Positions 22,850-33,774 of a DNA stretch of 64,000 nucleotides are shown piece by piece. Made by a program: the position numbers and the translations under genes. The stretch is from positions 6,240,709 through 6,304,708 of the forward strand of contig JAPWDM010000015.1 in NCBI GenBank assembly GCA_035578155.1, in the 5' to 3' direction. Source of the DNA: Brachynemurus nebulosus (Eukaryota; Arthropoda; Insecta; Neuroptera; Myrmeleontidae). The notes beneath the pieces are model-generated. The model saw only the letters and a program-made list of their open reading frames with translations. It did no database searches and was not told the DNA's origin. The first letter of the stretch is position 1. Each line of letters opens with the position of its first letter.

Positions 22850-24454
22850 ACTAAAATTAAAAAAACTAGTACAAGAGTTTCTAGAGGATGATCAAAATAG
22901 CAGATTAACTGCTGGCAAAAAGAAGACTGTCACAAAGAAGAAATTGAAGAAGCAGATCCGTCTGTTAAATGACACCTTATGTAACCTCCACGATAAATTC
23001 AAAGAAGAGACAGGGCGGAATATCTCCTACAAAACTTTTTGCAGATTTCGACCATTTTGGATTCTCTTCCCAAAAGCATCTGCCAGAGACACTTATCTTT
23101 GCGCTTTGCATGAAAATATAAATTACGTTGTGCAAGCTCTGAAAACATCTAAGACTTTAAATGAAAATTGTGCTTTGAGTGTTGCTGAATCGCTGTGTTG
23201 TGAAGGTTACATGAAAGAGGAATGTTTGGAGGGAAAATGTCAAACCTGTAAAGCTAAAACAATTAAATTATCTGAGTATTCCGAGAATGATACAATTTAT
23301 TACTATCGATGGGTTACGAAGAAGTTACCTGCTACTATCAAAGGAAAGAAACAATGCGACAAAAAACCATAAAAGAAAAAGTGATGACTAACAAGCGAGC
23401 ATTAATTGGGCTCCTTAATCAGCAATTGCCAAAACTTATGCAGCATTTAGCAAATATTTATCACCAAACCAGGGCTGTTCGAAAAATAAAAAAAGATTTG
23501 TCGCCTCATAGTGGTCTCCTCCACATAGATTTTTCTGAAAACTATGATTGCAAGTATGCAACTGAAGCTCAAGGAGCACATTTCGCTGGATCAAAGCCAC
23601 AGATTAGTCTTCACACTAGTGTGTTTTATTATAAATCAGCAGACGATCAAGGGGAAACAGCTCACAAATCATTTTGTTCTATCTCTGAGAACACTCGACA
23701 TGATCCAGTATTGATTGGTGCGCATTTGCAGCCAGTTTTTGAAAAAATTAGAATACTTACGCCTGACATAAAATCAATATATTTTTTAAGTGATGGACCC
23801 ACAACACAGTACAAAAACAGGAAAATGTTTCTTCTATTAGTTGATAGCGTAGAGCTGAGTGTGGAGGAAATACATTGGCATTATAGCGAGAGTGGGCATG
23901 GGAAAGGCGCCCCTGATGGCGTTGGAGGTTGCATAAAACGAACAGCTGATGCTCAGGTAGCTTTAGGACGTGACATAATAAGTTCACAAGATTTAATGAA
24001 TTGTCTTCAAGGAAACATCCAAAACATAGACATAATGCCTATTGACGATTCACTTGTGAATGATATTGAAGATCGCTTACAAAAAGGAAACATTAACACA
24101 TTTAAAGGCACTATGCGCATTCGCCAATTGTCTTGGCATAAAAGTAACCCATGTTTAATACACGCAAGGAGACTGAGCTGCATGCAATGTCACTCTGACA
24201 GTGTGTGCCCGTATTATGAAATAGGACAAATTCCTGTAACATCTTATTATTATGGCGATAATAACAGTGATGAAGTTGATAGCCACGAAGAAGAAATCAT
24301 AATCCGGAATGATACTTTACATCGTCAAAGATATAAATATTCAGACATTTACTCCGATTCCTCAGATGATGATGATAATATACCTCTGGCTCAATTATCG
24401 ACTCGGACGGCTCATAAGATTGATGAACAGTCTACCGCAGCTCAGTCAACTTGA
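22850..24454 (+). pseudogene. Transposase-like protein, Cys-rich and putative catalytic part
   Basis: Two overlapping frames cover this part. The first (22944-23372) carries KKQIRLLNDTLCNLHDKF and a Cys cluster (ESLCCEGYMKEECLEGKCQTCKA) and stops after a shift. The second (23309-24454) has HIDFSENYDCKYATEAQGAH, SDGPTTQYKN and ESGHGKGAPDGVGGCIKR. These three blocks have the spacing of an RNase-H-like D-D-x core: Asp in HIDFS, Asp in SDGPT, and a His/Asp in the GHGKGAPD block. They are conserved, as I remember them, in many unannotated insect proteins. A single frameshift near 23340 separates the halves. The C-terminus is acidic (SDSSDDDDN). Confidence 0.6.
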
Positions 24455-24868
24455 AACGTCATCGCTGAGCATACTCTGAGGGCAGAAGATTTATCTGACG
24501 AAGATATTTTTTGACTACCGAAAAGATGTCTTTTTGGTGGTCTAAACTTATCTATTTGTTATGATACAAATTATTCATAATTTTCAAGATCTCATTATCT
24601 CTATTCGTTTAATTATATCTAAAATTGTTAATTTGGTATAAGGTTGCCAGTTATAGCTTTGTCTTTTTTGTTTTTATTTGATTTTTGGCTTTTCGGTGGT
24701 CAAAAAATTTAGTATTTTGTTAATTTTTTACTCAATTTTGATAAATGAACTATGTTCGTGTAATGTTTAAGTTAGTTTCTTAACTATAGAAAGTTTAATA
24801 AAGAAAAAGTAATTATAGAGAATTTTTTTTTATTTTTCGTCAATTACACCACTTATTTGACAATGACC

Positions 24869-25180
24869 CATCGTCTGACTGATAAAGTTATACCAGCTTA
24901 ACATATACTATATAAAGAATATGCTATCCAAACTGGAAAGTGTATTCATTTTTTTCTAACTGAAAAATAATTTCAAGGACATTTAGGTACTTGCTGCTTC
25001 TTTGAATATAAACAGTTGATGTGATTTGATTGGCATACAGAAAATGTTGTACCATGTTGTCAGTACATGTAATTAAGTACCCTGTATTACAAAATTTATT
25101 ATTTTGATAAATAATTATTTCAAGTAAATTATTTTACAACTATTTTAATGTGTACATATTACTGAAAATATGAGATTAGT
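24869..25180. other. AT-rich gap, no gene
   Basis: Unique-looking AT-rich sequence between two transposon ends; no ORF or repeat seen. Confidence 0.4.
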
Positions 25181-25183
25181 TAA

Positions 25184-25752
25184 TAGTCCAGTAGCACTAA
25201 TTTTAAGCCTTATCTCACTAAACATTAATTTTAGAATAGGTATAAAATTTTTTTAAAAAGAGATTCTTATAGGGATTGCCGAGGAGAACATTTGTGCAAA
25301 ATATTAACTTCTGGAAGTGTTTTTTTATATTATTTAAACATTCATGAATAGCGTTTTTTGACCTTTCACCGCTTACGTAGCGAAAAAGGTGATAGACACA
25401 TTAAAAATTGGACGGCACACCCTGCCGGAACGCTCGAAAAAGTGGATTTTTGAGTGCACGCTTGGAGCGCTGTATTTTTTCACCTCTATAAGATAGACAG
25501 GTGCGAATCTAATTCTCTACGAAAAAGGTCTTAACACTTTTTAATGCATCTATCACCGTTTTCGCTACGTAAGCAGTGAAACGTTAAAAAACGCTATTCA
25601 TGAATGTTTAAACAATATAAAAAAATATTTCCGGGAGTTAACATTTTACACAAATGTTCTCCTCGGCAATCCTTACAAGAATCTCATTTTAAAAAATTGT
25701 ATGTCTATTCTAAAATTAATGTATATAGATAAAATTTAGTGCTACTGGACTA
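25184..25752. mobile_element. 569-bp foldback element with TAA duplication
   Basis: Long inverted arms (about 25184-25404 and 25537-25752) start TAGTCCAGTAGCACTAA. Both flanks are TAA (25181-25183 and 25753-25755). The centre of ~130 bp is GC-richer and non-coding. A three-base TWA-type duplication suggests a PIF/Harbinger-type non-autonomous element, but the termini are not diagnostic. Confidence 0.7.
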
Positions 25753-25822
25753 TAACAGTTTCTTTTTCGCATGAAATTAAACTTATTCATAAATAATATT
25801 GTACGTATAAAAATATTTCAAA

Positions 25823-27084
25823 GGAGGGAGTATAAAAACAGCCAATATTTGCCCAATAAGCGGCAAGTAAAATAATGATTTGTGATTAAAGTACTCATTT
25901 CACAGAATTCAAAAATATCAATTATAATCATTTTACTTCAAGGGAACATTTTAAAAACTATTACTCAACCACTTGTGACAATACCCATAATCTACCAATT
26001 TCAACTATTTTATTGTTTATATCGCGACGGCATCCGGCCGTATGAGATTCGTTCGGACTTGTTTGTTGCCATAAAGCATCATTGACACTCTATATCAAAA
26101 ATCAGATTATTTTATGAGGAGCTCTCTCACTAACTCTATTATAAAATAATATGCAGGTGAACTTATCTTATTTGAATTAATCGTTACTCTATATAAACCA
26201 ATAATTATTGTTACAAACATATTGGATCGTTAATTGTCTAGTGCTAGTTTTCAATTATTTTTCTTATATCAGTTTATTCTAGTGATTTTCCGTTTCTTAA
26301 TATTTTTTTATTATATCTAATCGAGAAAATGCCGTTAAAGTGTATCGACTGCATGAAGTCTCTTGAAAAAAGAGCTCGTAATGAATATCATGAAACCGAT
26401 GGTGAGTTCCGTTGTTTAAAATGTTACAAAATATTTACTCGTTCATCAAAAAATGTAGTATCAGTGGAGCCACAAAATCGAAAAGAACTCAACAGTGATC
26501 ACGCCAATCTTCTTATCGAACGAGCTTCATTTTCTCATAATCAATGTATTTTTAAATGTCTTAATAAAAATAGTGCACTTCGATTACTTACAAAAGAATA
26601 GTGTCTTGAGATTTATATAAATACGAATGTGTACGTTAAGTATGGTTCTCGAGTTTGTAATTATCATGGATCTGGCAAATCTCTACAAGATATCTGGATA
26701 ATATACACATCCCTGGACAATATCTTCCAACAATTTTCACCAACTATTCGTCCGATTATGAGGATTCAGATAGTGATTAAATGACTAAAAAATCGACCTC
26801 ATTTTACCTTAAATCTTATAATAATTTGTTTTTGTAACACATTTTATATGTATCTCTGTGTTTTTTAATAAAAAATTTGGAATACAAGTAGTTGAAATTG
26901 GTAGTTTATTCATGTTACCATGGATATTACTACAAGTGGTTGAGCAATAATTTTTAAAATGTTCCCTTGAAGAAAAATGTTTATAACTGATGTTTTGAAT
27001 TCTGTAGAATGAGAACTTCAATTACAAATCATTATTTTACTTGCCGCTCATTGGGCAAAAATTGGCTGTTTTTATACTCCCTCC
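25823..27084 (+). mobile_element. 1.26-kb palindrome-ended element with zinc-finger ORF, AAA/TTT flanked (Spy/ISL2EU-like)
   Basis: The inverted arms 25823-26010 and 26884-27084 begin GGAGGGAGTATAAAAACAG and are flanked by AAA on the left and TTT on the right, with no duplication. Between them is a gene fragment with paired Cys motifs and a Cys/His finger. The flank pattern and the finger together suggest the Spy/ISL2EU group of H2CH-DDE elements with the catalytic part deleted. Confidence 0.6.
26329..26781 (+). pseudogene. Zinc-finger N-terminus of an ISL2EU/Spy-type transposase
   Basis: The ATG at 26329 starts MPLKCIDCMKSLEKRARNEY. It then shows FRCLKCYKIF, giving two CxxC pairs, and SFSHNQCIFKC (H-x3-C-x3-C). 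A TAG at 26599 interrupts the frame. In the same frame beyond it come IYINTNVYVKYGSRVCNYH and a normal stop at 26779. The combination of H-x3-C-x3-C with a later VCNYH (C-x2-H) matches what I remember of the zinc finger at the N-terminus of ISL2EU-type transposases. No DDE core follows, so the gene is internally deleted. Confidence 0.5.
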
Positions 27085-27087
27085 TTT

Positions 27088-28135
27088 TAGTTGAATATTT
27101 TGAGACACATTGTACGCAATATTTACAATTTATGAGTGATTCTACTTTTTAGGTCCTTCAAAAAATTCAAGTTGTCTCCACAATAAGGAAGGTTAAAACT
27201 ATATACAGAATGAAGATACTATCATTTATTTTATTTAAATAAAGTTAATAGCTCCTATTTAGATAACTTACCTACATTGACTTTAATTTTTGATTTAATT
27301 TTTTTAATAAAAATGGTGTCAAACTTTTATTACAGTTCTAAAATGCGTGTCTCTATTACGTATTTCTTCGAACTAACGTTTTTTAAAGTAAGTTTACTGA
27401 AAAGAGAGTTAAATTGTTACGCATGATGATTGGAAAGTTAAATTTTATTTATCTGCAGAATTTTTTTTTTTGGCGTGACGAAAAATTGTCGCGAAAATTT
27501 GAGTATCCTTTGTCACAACTGCCAAATATTGCTATAAGCTTAAAAAAATAGGTGAAAAATTACTAAATTACCAATCACTAAATTGCCAATTAAGTTAGTA
27601 CTGAAAAATATATGAATTAATATCGAAAAATAAAAATTTACATTTTCATAATGAAAATCAACATAAAAATAAAAAAATATAGAACGTATCTGCAATCAAC
27701 AATAATACTACATTCTACCCTATTTTTTTCTTCCTTACTTGACTTGGATACAACACATATTGACTTATTTGAAAAAACGCAAAAACACGTATCCCCTAAT
27801 TTTTGGTGCTCTTTCGATTTATGATGGCAAAAATTCGATACATTGAACCATTCAGGCTGTACAAGAACCCACATTTTCACCCCTCCAGTCCCTCTTATGA
27901 ACACGGCCCTAGTTTAACCTATAAAGGTGACTGGTCTTTCAAAGAGTAACATTCCGTCAATTTAAAGTTTTCCTCTATCTCTTATAGTTTTCGAGATATC
28001 TTAAGAAATACGGTTTGAACCCCCAACTTCAGGGGATGGTTTCACCCCGTAAACGTGGAAGATGGCTGATAAAAAAATACGGGTCCCTTATTTTTGACTA
28101 TTCTACACGCCAGCGAAGTTTCATCAAAATCCCGA
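27088..28135. other. Non-coding gap, AT-rich repeats
   Basis: No supported gene. From 27915 to 28200 the text (TTCGAGATATCTTAAG, GGTTTCACCCCG) has the look of a dispersed repeat, but no second copy is present in this window. Confidence 0.35.
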
Positions 28136-28200
28136 ATTTCACTCTGGCTGCATCTCCTTGTAAGAAGTAACATTTCACTCTGGCTGCATCTCCTTGTAAG
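28136..28200 (+). repeat. 29-bp direct repeat, two perfect copies
   Basis: 28136-28164 and 28172-28200 are identical (starting ATTTCACTCTGGCTGCATC) and separated by 7 bp, which reads as a recent local duplication. Confidence 0.9.
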
Positions 28201-28423
28201 TTCATAAAGATTTGTTCAATAAATTTATTTTTATAATAAGTCGATCCGTATATTTTGAAGAATTATGTACATATATATTTTAAGATTTTTCTCTTTTAAC
28301 TATATTTCACTGGCAAGAACAATTTACTTTTTTGGTGAGTATAATTAATAAAAAAAAATGTAAAATAATTTAGATACATGTAAACGTATATACCTATATA
28401 AAAACATTTAATTTTGTAAAAAA

Positions 28424-29403
28424 ATGGCCCAGCCAAAAAAAGCAAGAACTGCCAATTTTTCCATAAAGGAAGTTGAAATTTTAATTCAGGCCGTTGATAA
28501 ATATAAACATATTATAGAAAATAAACAGACAGACAGAGTAACTGCACAGCAAAAAATACATTACTGGCGCATTATTGAAAATGAATTTAATGCCATCAAC
28601 GGCGATATGCCAAGAAATTACCTGGGATTGAAAACCAAATACGAAAATGTTAAAAAAACATCCAAAAAAAAAATTTCGGATAAAAAAAATCCCTATATAT
28701 TACAGGAGGGGGCCCGCCACAGAAAACAGAAACGAATAATATTACTGATTACCATATTGGGAAAATTTTAGACACAGAGCAGGTGGAGGGAATGGAATCT
28801 CTTTATGATTCGGCTGTCGTGAAAAATAATCGTATAACAGGTAATAATATTGTATATTTATTATTTTTATACATATTGTTTTTGAAATAAAATTTAATGT
28901 CCTTTTTTCTTCTTTAAAGATAAACCTGTACCTAAATTGATAGAAATAGACCGCTCGAGTGAAAGTGGATCAACTATTGTGGAAAATTCTGAACCATCAA
29001 CATCGAGTACGCAATTCGTTGTTGAAGTTCCTGAAGAGAAACATAAACCTGAAAATTGTATGTCGATTTCTTTTATATATTTAAAAAAAAATTAAAAAAA
29101 TTGGTTTTATTTTCAGGTAAAAATATTTTTTTGAAAAAACCAATGTTTTTAAAAAGAAACCTAAAAAAAAATTATACTGCAGATAAGTGGCAGGAATTAG
29201 CTGAAGCAAAAATTAAACTCACAAAAGAAAAAAAACTGTTTACTACAAGAACGCCAAAGTATAGAAACAAATCTTCTTCAAGAGAAACATTGTGTGGAAA
29301 TAGAAATGTTTAAAAAAAAAAACATAAGGAGGAACTAATGGAAATTAAGTTAAGGCAAGAAATTTTAAAACAAAAATTACAAAATTTAAAATCAAAAGAA
29401 TAA
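28424..29403 (+). pseudogene. Harbinger MYB/SANT-like DNA-binding protein, frameshifted
   Basis: PIF/Harbinger elements encode a MYB/SANT-like partner that helps bring the transposase to the nucleus and to DNA. The ATG at 28424 gives MAQPKKARTANFSIKEVEIL, with the trihelix pattern FSIKEVEILIQAV...WRIIENEFNA...LKTKYENVKK (residues ~8-85). A shift near 28700 follows, then a GGGPP motif, IGKILDTEQVEGMESLYD, a donor near 28840 and two further exons (28920-29060, 29117-29403). These end in a charged coiled coil, KHKEELMEIKLRQEIL. At least three frameshifts exist. The partner transposase lies ~4.4 kb away on the opposite strand. Confidence 0.75.
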
Positions 29404-29497
29404 GATATACTGTAAAAAAAAACTCTAATATATTAAATACTGTCATCTATATTTTCAATAATTACCAATACATGTATGTACAAAAATTTTTATTATG

Positions 29498-31201
29498 TAC
29501 TACTCCAAACAATTAAGGGAGCAAAAAAAAATTATTAATTTTTTAGTGATTTTTGAAGGGCTGTATTTACGTGAAAAATGGTCGTATCGAGATGTTTAAA
29601 AAAGCATTTTGAAGCCCCAAGATTCTAGTTTTCAGATCTTTCACCCAAAATTTTTTAGAAGTGACAGTTATCGAGCAATTATAAGGAATAAGACAAAAAA
29701 GTTTTTGCAAATTTTTTGCTTTTTTTTTTGGTCTACGGGCTTGAAAAATTTTTTTACAGTAAAACCGTGGTTTGACTTGATAGCCTGTTTATTCAGCTTC
29801 AAATTCCTTTTTAAAATTTTTCTCTACGTTGATTTGTTCTGGAGGTATCCAACTTTGAATAAAAAAGGATCGTTTTTGCTTTAACCGTCGATATCTCAGT
29901 AACCAGTGATCGGACAGAAAATTGAAGGGCAGTTTTGGAATATGGAATAAATTTCCTACAAGGCTATGCCGCGTACTTTAGGAAAAAAATTTTTTCATCC
30001 TTAATTTTAATCTGAAAAATGTGAAAAAAGGGACTTTTTTCCTTTTTGCGAAAAATCGTCCGCATCCCTGCGAATATCGATGGGGAGTCTAATGTTTGTA
30101 CGAATTTTTATACCTCACTGTACCCCCAATAACCGTGTGTTATTCGAATGGTTTTCCTAAACCGTTTGTTCAAAATTTCCGAATTAAAAAATAAAGAAGC
30201 AAAATTAAATGAACAAAATTGAATTTTTTTTTAAATTTTTCCACAGTTAAGCATCTTTTATCCATTAAATTTAAAAATTAAGAAACAAAAAACTTTTTCA
30301 AATTTTTTTTCAAAATTTCAAAAAAATTAAAATTAAATTTAAAAAAAAAAATGGAAAAAATTTGAAAAAAGATCGTTTAAATTTTAAAAAATTTTTTTCT
30401 TAATTTTTAAATTCTAATGGATTAAAGATGCCTAACTGGAAAAATTTGAAAAAAAAAAATTGAATTTTTCATTCAATTTTGTTCTTTTATTTTTTAATTC
30501 TGAAATTTTGAACAAACGGTTTAGGAAAACCATTCAATAGATCGATCTGCCGATTTACAGGGTTATTGGTGGTACATTGAGGTAAAAAAATTCGTACAAA
30601 CATTAGACTCCCCATCGATATTCGCAGGGATGCGGACGATTTTTCGCAAAAAGGAAAAAAGTCCCTTTTTTCACATTTTTCAGATTAAAATTAAGGATGA
30701 AAAAATTTTTTTCCTAAAGTACGCGGCATAGCCTTGTAGGAAATTTATTCCATATTCCAAAACTGCCCTTCAATTTTCTGTCCGATCACTGGTTACTCAG
30801 ATATCGATGGTTAAAGCAAAAACGATCCTTTTTTATTCAAAGTTGGATACCCCCGGAACAAATCATCGTAGAGAAAAATTTTAAAAAGAAATTTGAAGCT
30901 GAATAAACCGGCTATCACGTCAATACCACGGTTTTACTGTAAAAAATTTTTCAAGCCCGTAGACCAAAAGAAAAGAGCAAAAAATTTGCAAAAACTTTTT
31001 TTGTCTTATTCCTTATAATTGCTCGATAAATGTCGCTCTTAAAAATTTTTGGACGAAAGATCTGAAAACTAGAATCTTGGAGCTTCAAAACGCTTTTTTA
31101 AACATGTCGATACGACCATTTTTCAGGTAAATACAGCTCTTCAAAAATCACTCAAAAATTAACAATTTTTTTTTTGCTCCGTTAATTGTTTGGAGTAGTA
31201 T
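29498..31201. mobile_element. 1.7-kb near-perfect palindromic element
   Basis: The arms 29498-~30300 and ~30385-31201 are inverted copies for about 800 bp. They begin TACTACTCCAAACAATTAA and share GTGAAAAATGGTCGTATCGA (outer) and CCCCATCGATATTCGCAGGG (inner). The centre is a run of A and T blocks. There is no gene. A related arm occurs at 62990-64000. Size and form suggest a foldback-type non-autonomous element. Confidence 0.85.
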
Positions 31202-31699
31202 ATTACAAATATTTTTATAAAAAAGTGTTCTTTTTCGATTAATTTTCATTTAATAAATTTCTAAAATAGTTATTAAAGCGAGGATTCTATAGTGCAGGTC
31301 ATAAATTATCCTGTCAAAATTAAGTTATCTCCAGGAGCGTAAAAACAGGTATGGGGGACCAAAAATGATAGTAAATTGTAACTTCAAAATTTATAGTAAT
31401 TTCATGATTTAAGTTATTATTAGGTTTACGCAACATAAACGGTTCGCTTTTAGTGAAGTGTAGCAGGCCTTTTTGACATAATAATACAAACAGATGCTGT
31501 ATCCTACAAATTTTTATACAATTTTACAACAATCGGAAATTGTTAATTAAGAAGTTCACAATTAGTATTTTTAAGTTTAAAAAAATTGGATACTATTTGC
31601 AATCTGTTTTCGATCGAAAGATTTTGATAACGAAAAGTAAGTAGAATAGCAAATATTATATATTTGAAAGAATACTTCCTTTCCTTATATCATACATTT

Positions 31700-32510
31700 T
31701 GGAAATATCGTTATTTTCGACAACGAAAAGTAGGTTTTAATAGTCGCAATATGTTCGGAACACCCACAACTTGCTTCGCTTAAGCCTTCAAAAATTTCGT
31801 TATTTTTGAGCTACGACGCACCGTTTAGGAGATATTTACGATTAAAGTTTTCGATTGCGAAAGTTAACGAAAAGTAGTTTTTTAAAAAATTGTTCTGTTA
31901 CTGACCAGATCTATGGGACTAACAGAGCCTAAATTAACTAGTTATAACCAATTTATGTTAAGTTAGGTGGTATCGATAATTTTCGATACCGAAAAATAGG
32001 TTTTGACAGTCGCAATCCGTTCGGAATACCCACAACGCTTCGCTCAAACCTTCAAAAATTTCGTTATTTTTGATCTACGACGCACCGTTTAGGAGATATT
32101 TACGATTAAAGTTTTCGATAGCGAAAGTTAACGAAAAGTAGTTTTTAAAATAATTGTTCTGTTACTCACCATATCAGTGGGACTAAAAGAGCCTAAATTA
32201 ACTAGTTATAACCAATTTATGACAAGTTACGCGGTATCGATAATTTTCGATAGCGAAAAGTAGGTTTTGACAGCCGCAATACGTTCGGAATACCCATAAC
32301 TTGCTTCGCTTAAGCCTTCAAAAATTTCCTTATTTTTGAGCTACGATGCATCGTTTAGGAGATATTTACGATTAAACTTTTCGATAGCGAAAAGTAACGA
32401 TTTGTCATTCTTTTTAAAAATACACTATCGTTGACCAAATCAATGGGACTAATGGAGCCTAAATTCATCAATTATAACCAGTTTATCATAAATAATTCTT
32501 TATCTTTGCT
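31700..32510 (+). repeat. Tandem array, ~270-bp unit, three copies
   Basis: Marker phrase TAGGTTTT(A/G)A followed by AGTCGCAAT occurs at 31731, 31997 and 32271. Each unit continues with TTCGGAA(C/T)ACCCA, a GCTTCGCT block, TTTAGGAGATATTTACGATTAAA and a TTCGATAGCGAAA palindrome. Copies differ by substitutions and small indels. Confidence 0.9.
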
Positions 32511-32519
32511 AGTTCTTCT

Positions 32520-33330
32520 AAAACAGAACATTCTAAAACGTTTGTTAAATATCTTTATTTAGCTTCTATTTCAATAATTCTTCTAATAGTGATATTGGTT
32601 TTTCGACATTAATTCTCGAATATAAACTTTTGTCAAATGTTTTCACCTGTATTTAACTTGTTTTTCGATGACTAAACAAATGGTGAAGTAAAGTTTTCGA
32701 TATCTTTGCTGATATCCAGATAGAACATTTTCGAAGTTTCGTTAAATTTCGCTACATGGATCCTTTTTAACTAACTAATTCGATGGTGAAATCAAGTTTT
32801 GGATATCTTATCTGATTTTCGCATAGAATATTCTAGAGCTTTTACTGAATTTCATTTTTTGGTCACTTTTTTGATGAACAATCTAATGGTGATGCCAAAT
32901 TTTCAATAATTATTCTGATTTCCAAAAAGAATATTCTAGAACTTTTGACGAATTCTGCTATTTGGATACTTTTTTGATACCCAAACCAATGACGAAGTCG
33001 GTTTTTGGATATATTTTCTATTTTCAGAACAGAATATTCTCGAATTTTTGCCGAATTCCGCTAATTAATCGCTTTTCGATGAAAAATTTGGTGGTGAAAT
33101 CAGATATTCGATATTTTTTCTAATTTCCAAAAAGAATATTCTGGAACTTTTTCTAAATATCGGTACTTGGTTACTTTTTCGTCGGTCAATCCATTGATTA
33201 AGAATTTTTTATATCTTTTCTGATTATTGAAAGAATATTCTAGAACTTTTGCCAGATTTCGCTATTCAAGCATCTTTTCGATGACCAACCCAGTGGTGAA
33301 ATCGAATTCTGTAATAGTTTTAATTTATCT
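32520..33330 (+). repeat. Tandem array, ~103-bp unit, about eight copies with HSE-like motif
   Basis: The motif AGAA(T/C)ATTCT recurs at 32525, 32722 (variant), 32825, 32928, 33031, 33133 and 33232, with spacing of 103, 103, 103, 102 and 99 bp in the best-preserved part. Units at 32928, 33031, 33133 and 33232 match GAA-nn-TTC-nn-GAA exactly. Between motifs each unit has TTTTTCGATGA-like and ATGGTGAAAT-like blocks. Confidence 0.9.
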
Positions 33331-33774
33331 ATATCTTTGTACAAGAAATATCTCCTCATAAAAATTTACAAGATTATGCTCCTCTCAGATATGTTTTTTC
33401 AACAATTCAATTTTTTGACAGAATGATTTATAGTTTTAGTGTATGGAAAAAAATTTTTTCTTCAGTTAGATGTTTACGTAACTCACATGCAGTTGATCAA
33501 ATTAAACTGTGTTCGTTCGTCGCGCGAGCGATGTTACAAACTTAAATTGAGCGACTATGTTATTTATATGAAATTTAATTGTTTTCAAAACAAAATATAT
33601 TTGTAGAGTACCTCTTTAGTTCGTGTCACACAAACTATAGAGCGCATTCAGAATAAAATTATAAATGTATTTATGAAAAATAGATAAATTATGTGCCGCT
33701 TCTAACGAATGGTGAAACGTTTTTCCGGCAATTTTTGACAGGATAATTTATGACCTGCACTATGAATCCTCGCT

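Noticed and set aside
31700..33330. CRISPR-like array
   Set aside because: Repeat periods of ~270 and ~103 bp with diverged units and no constant short repeat plus unique spacers; this is eukaryotic satellite DNA.
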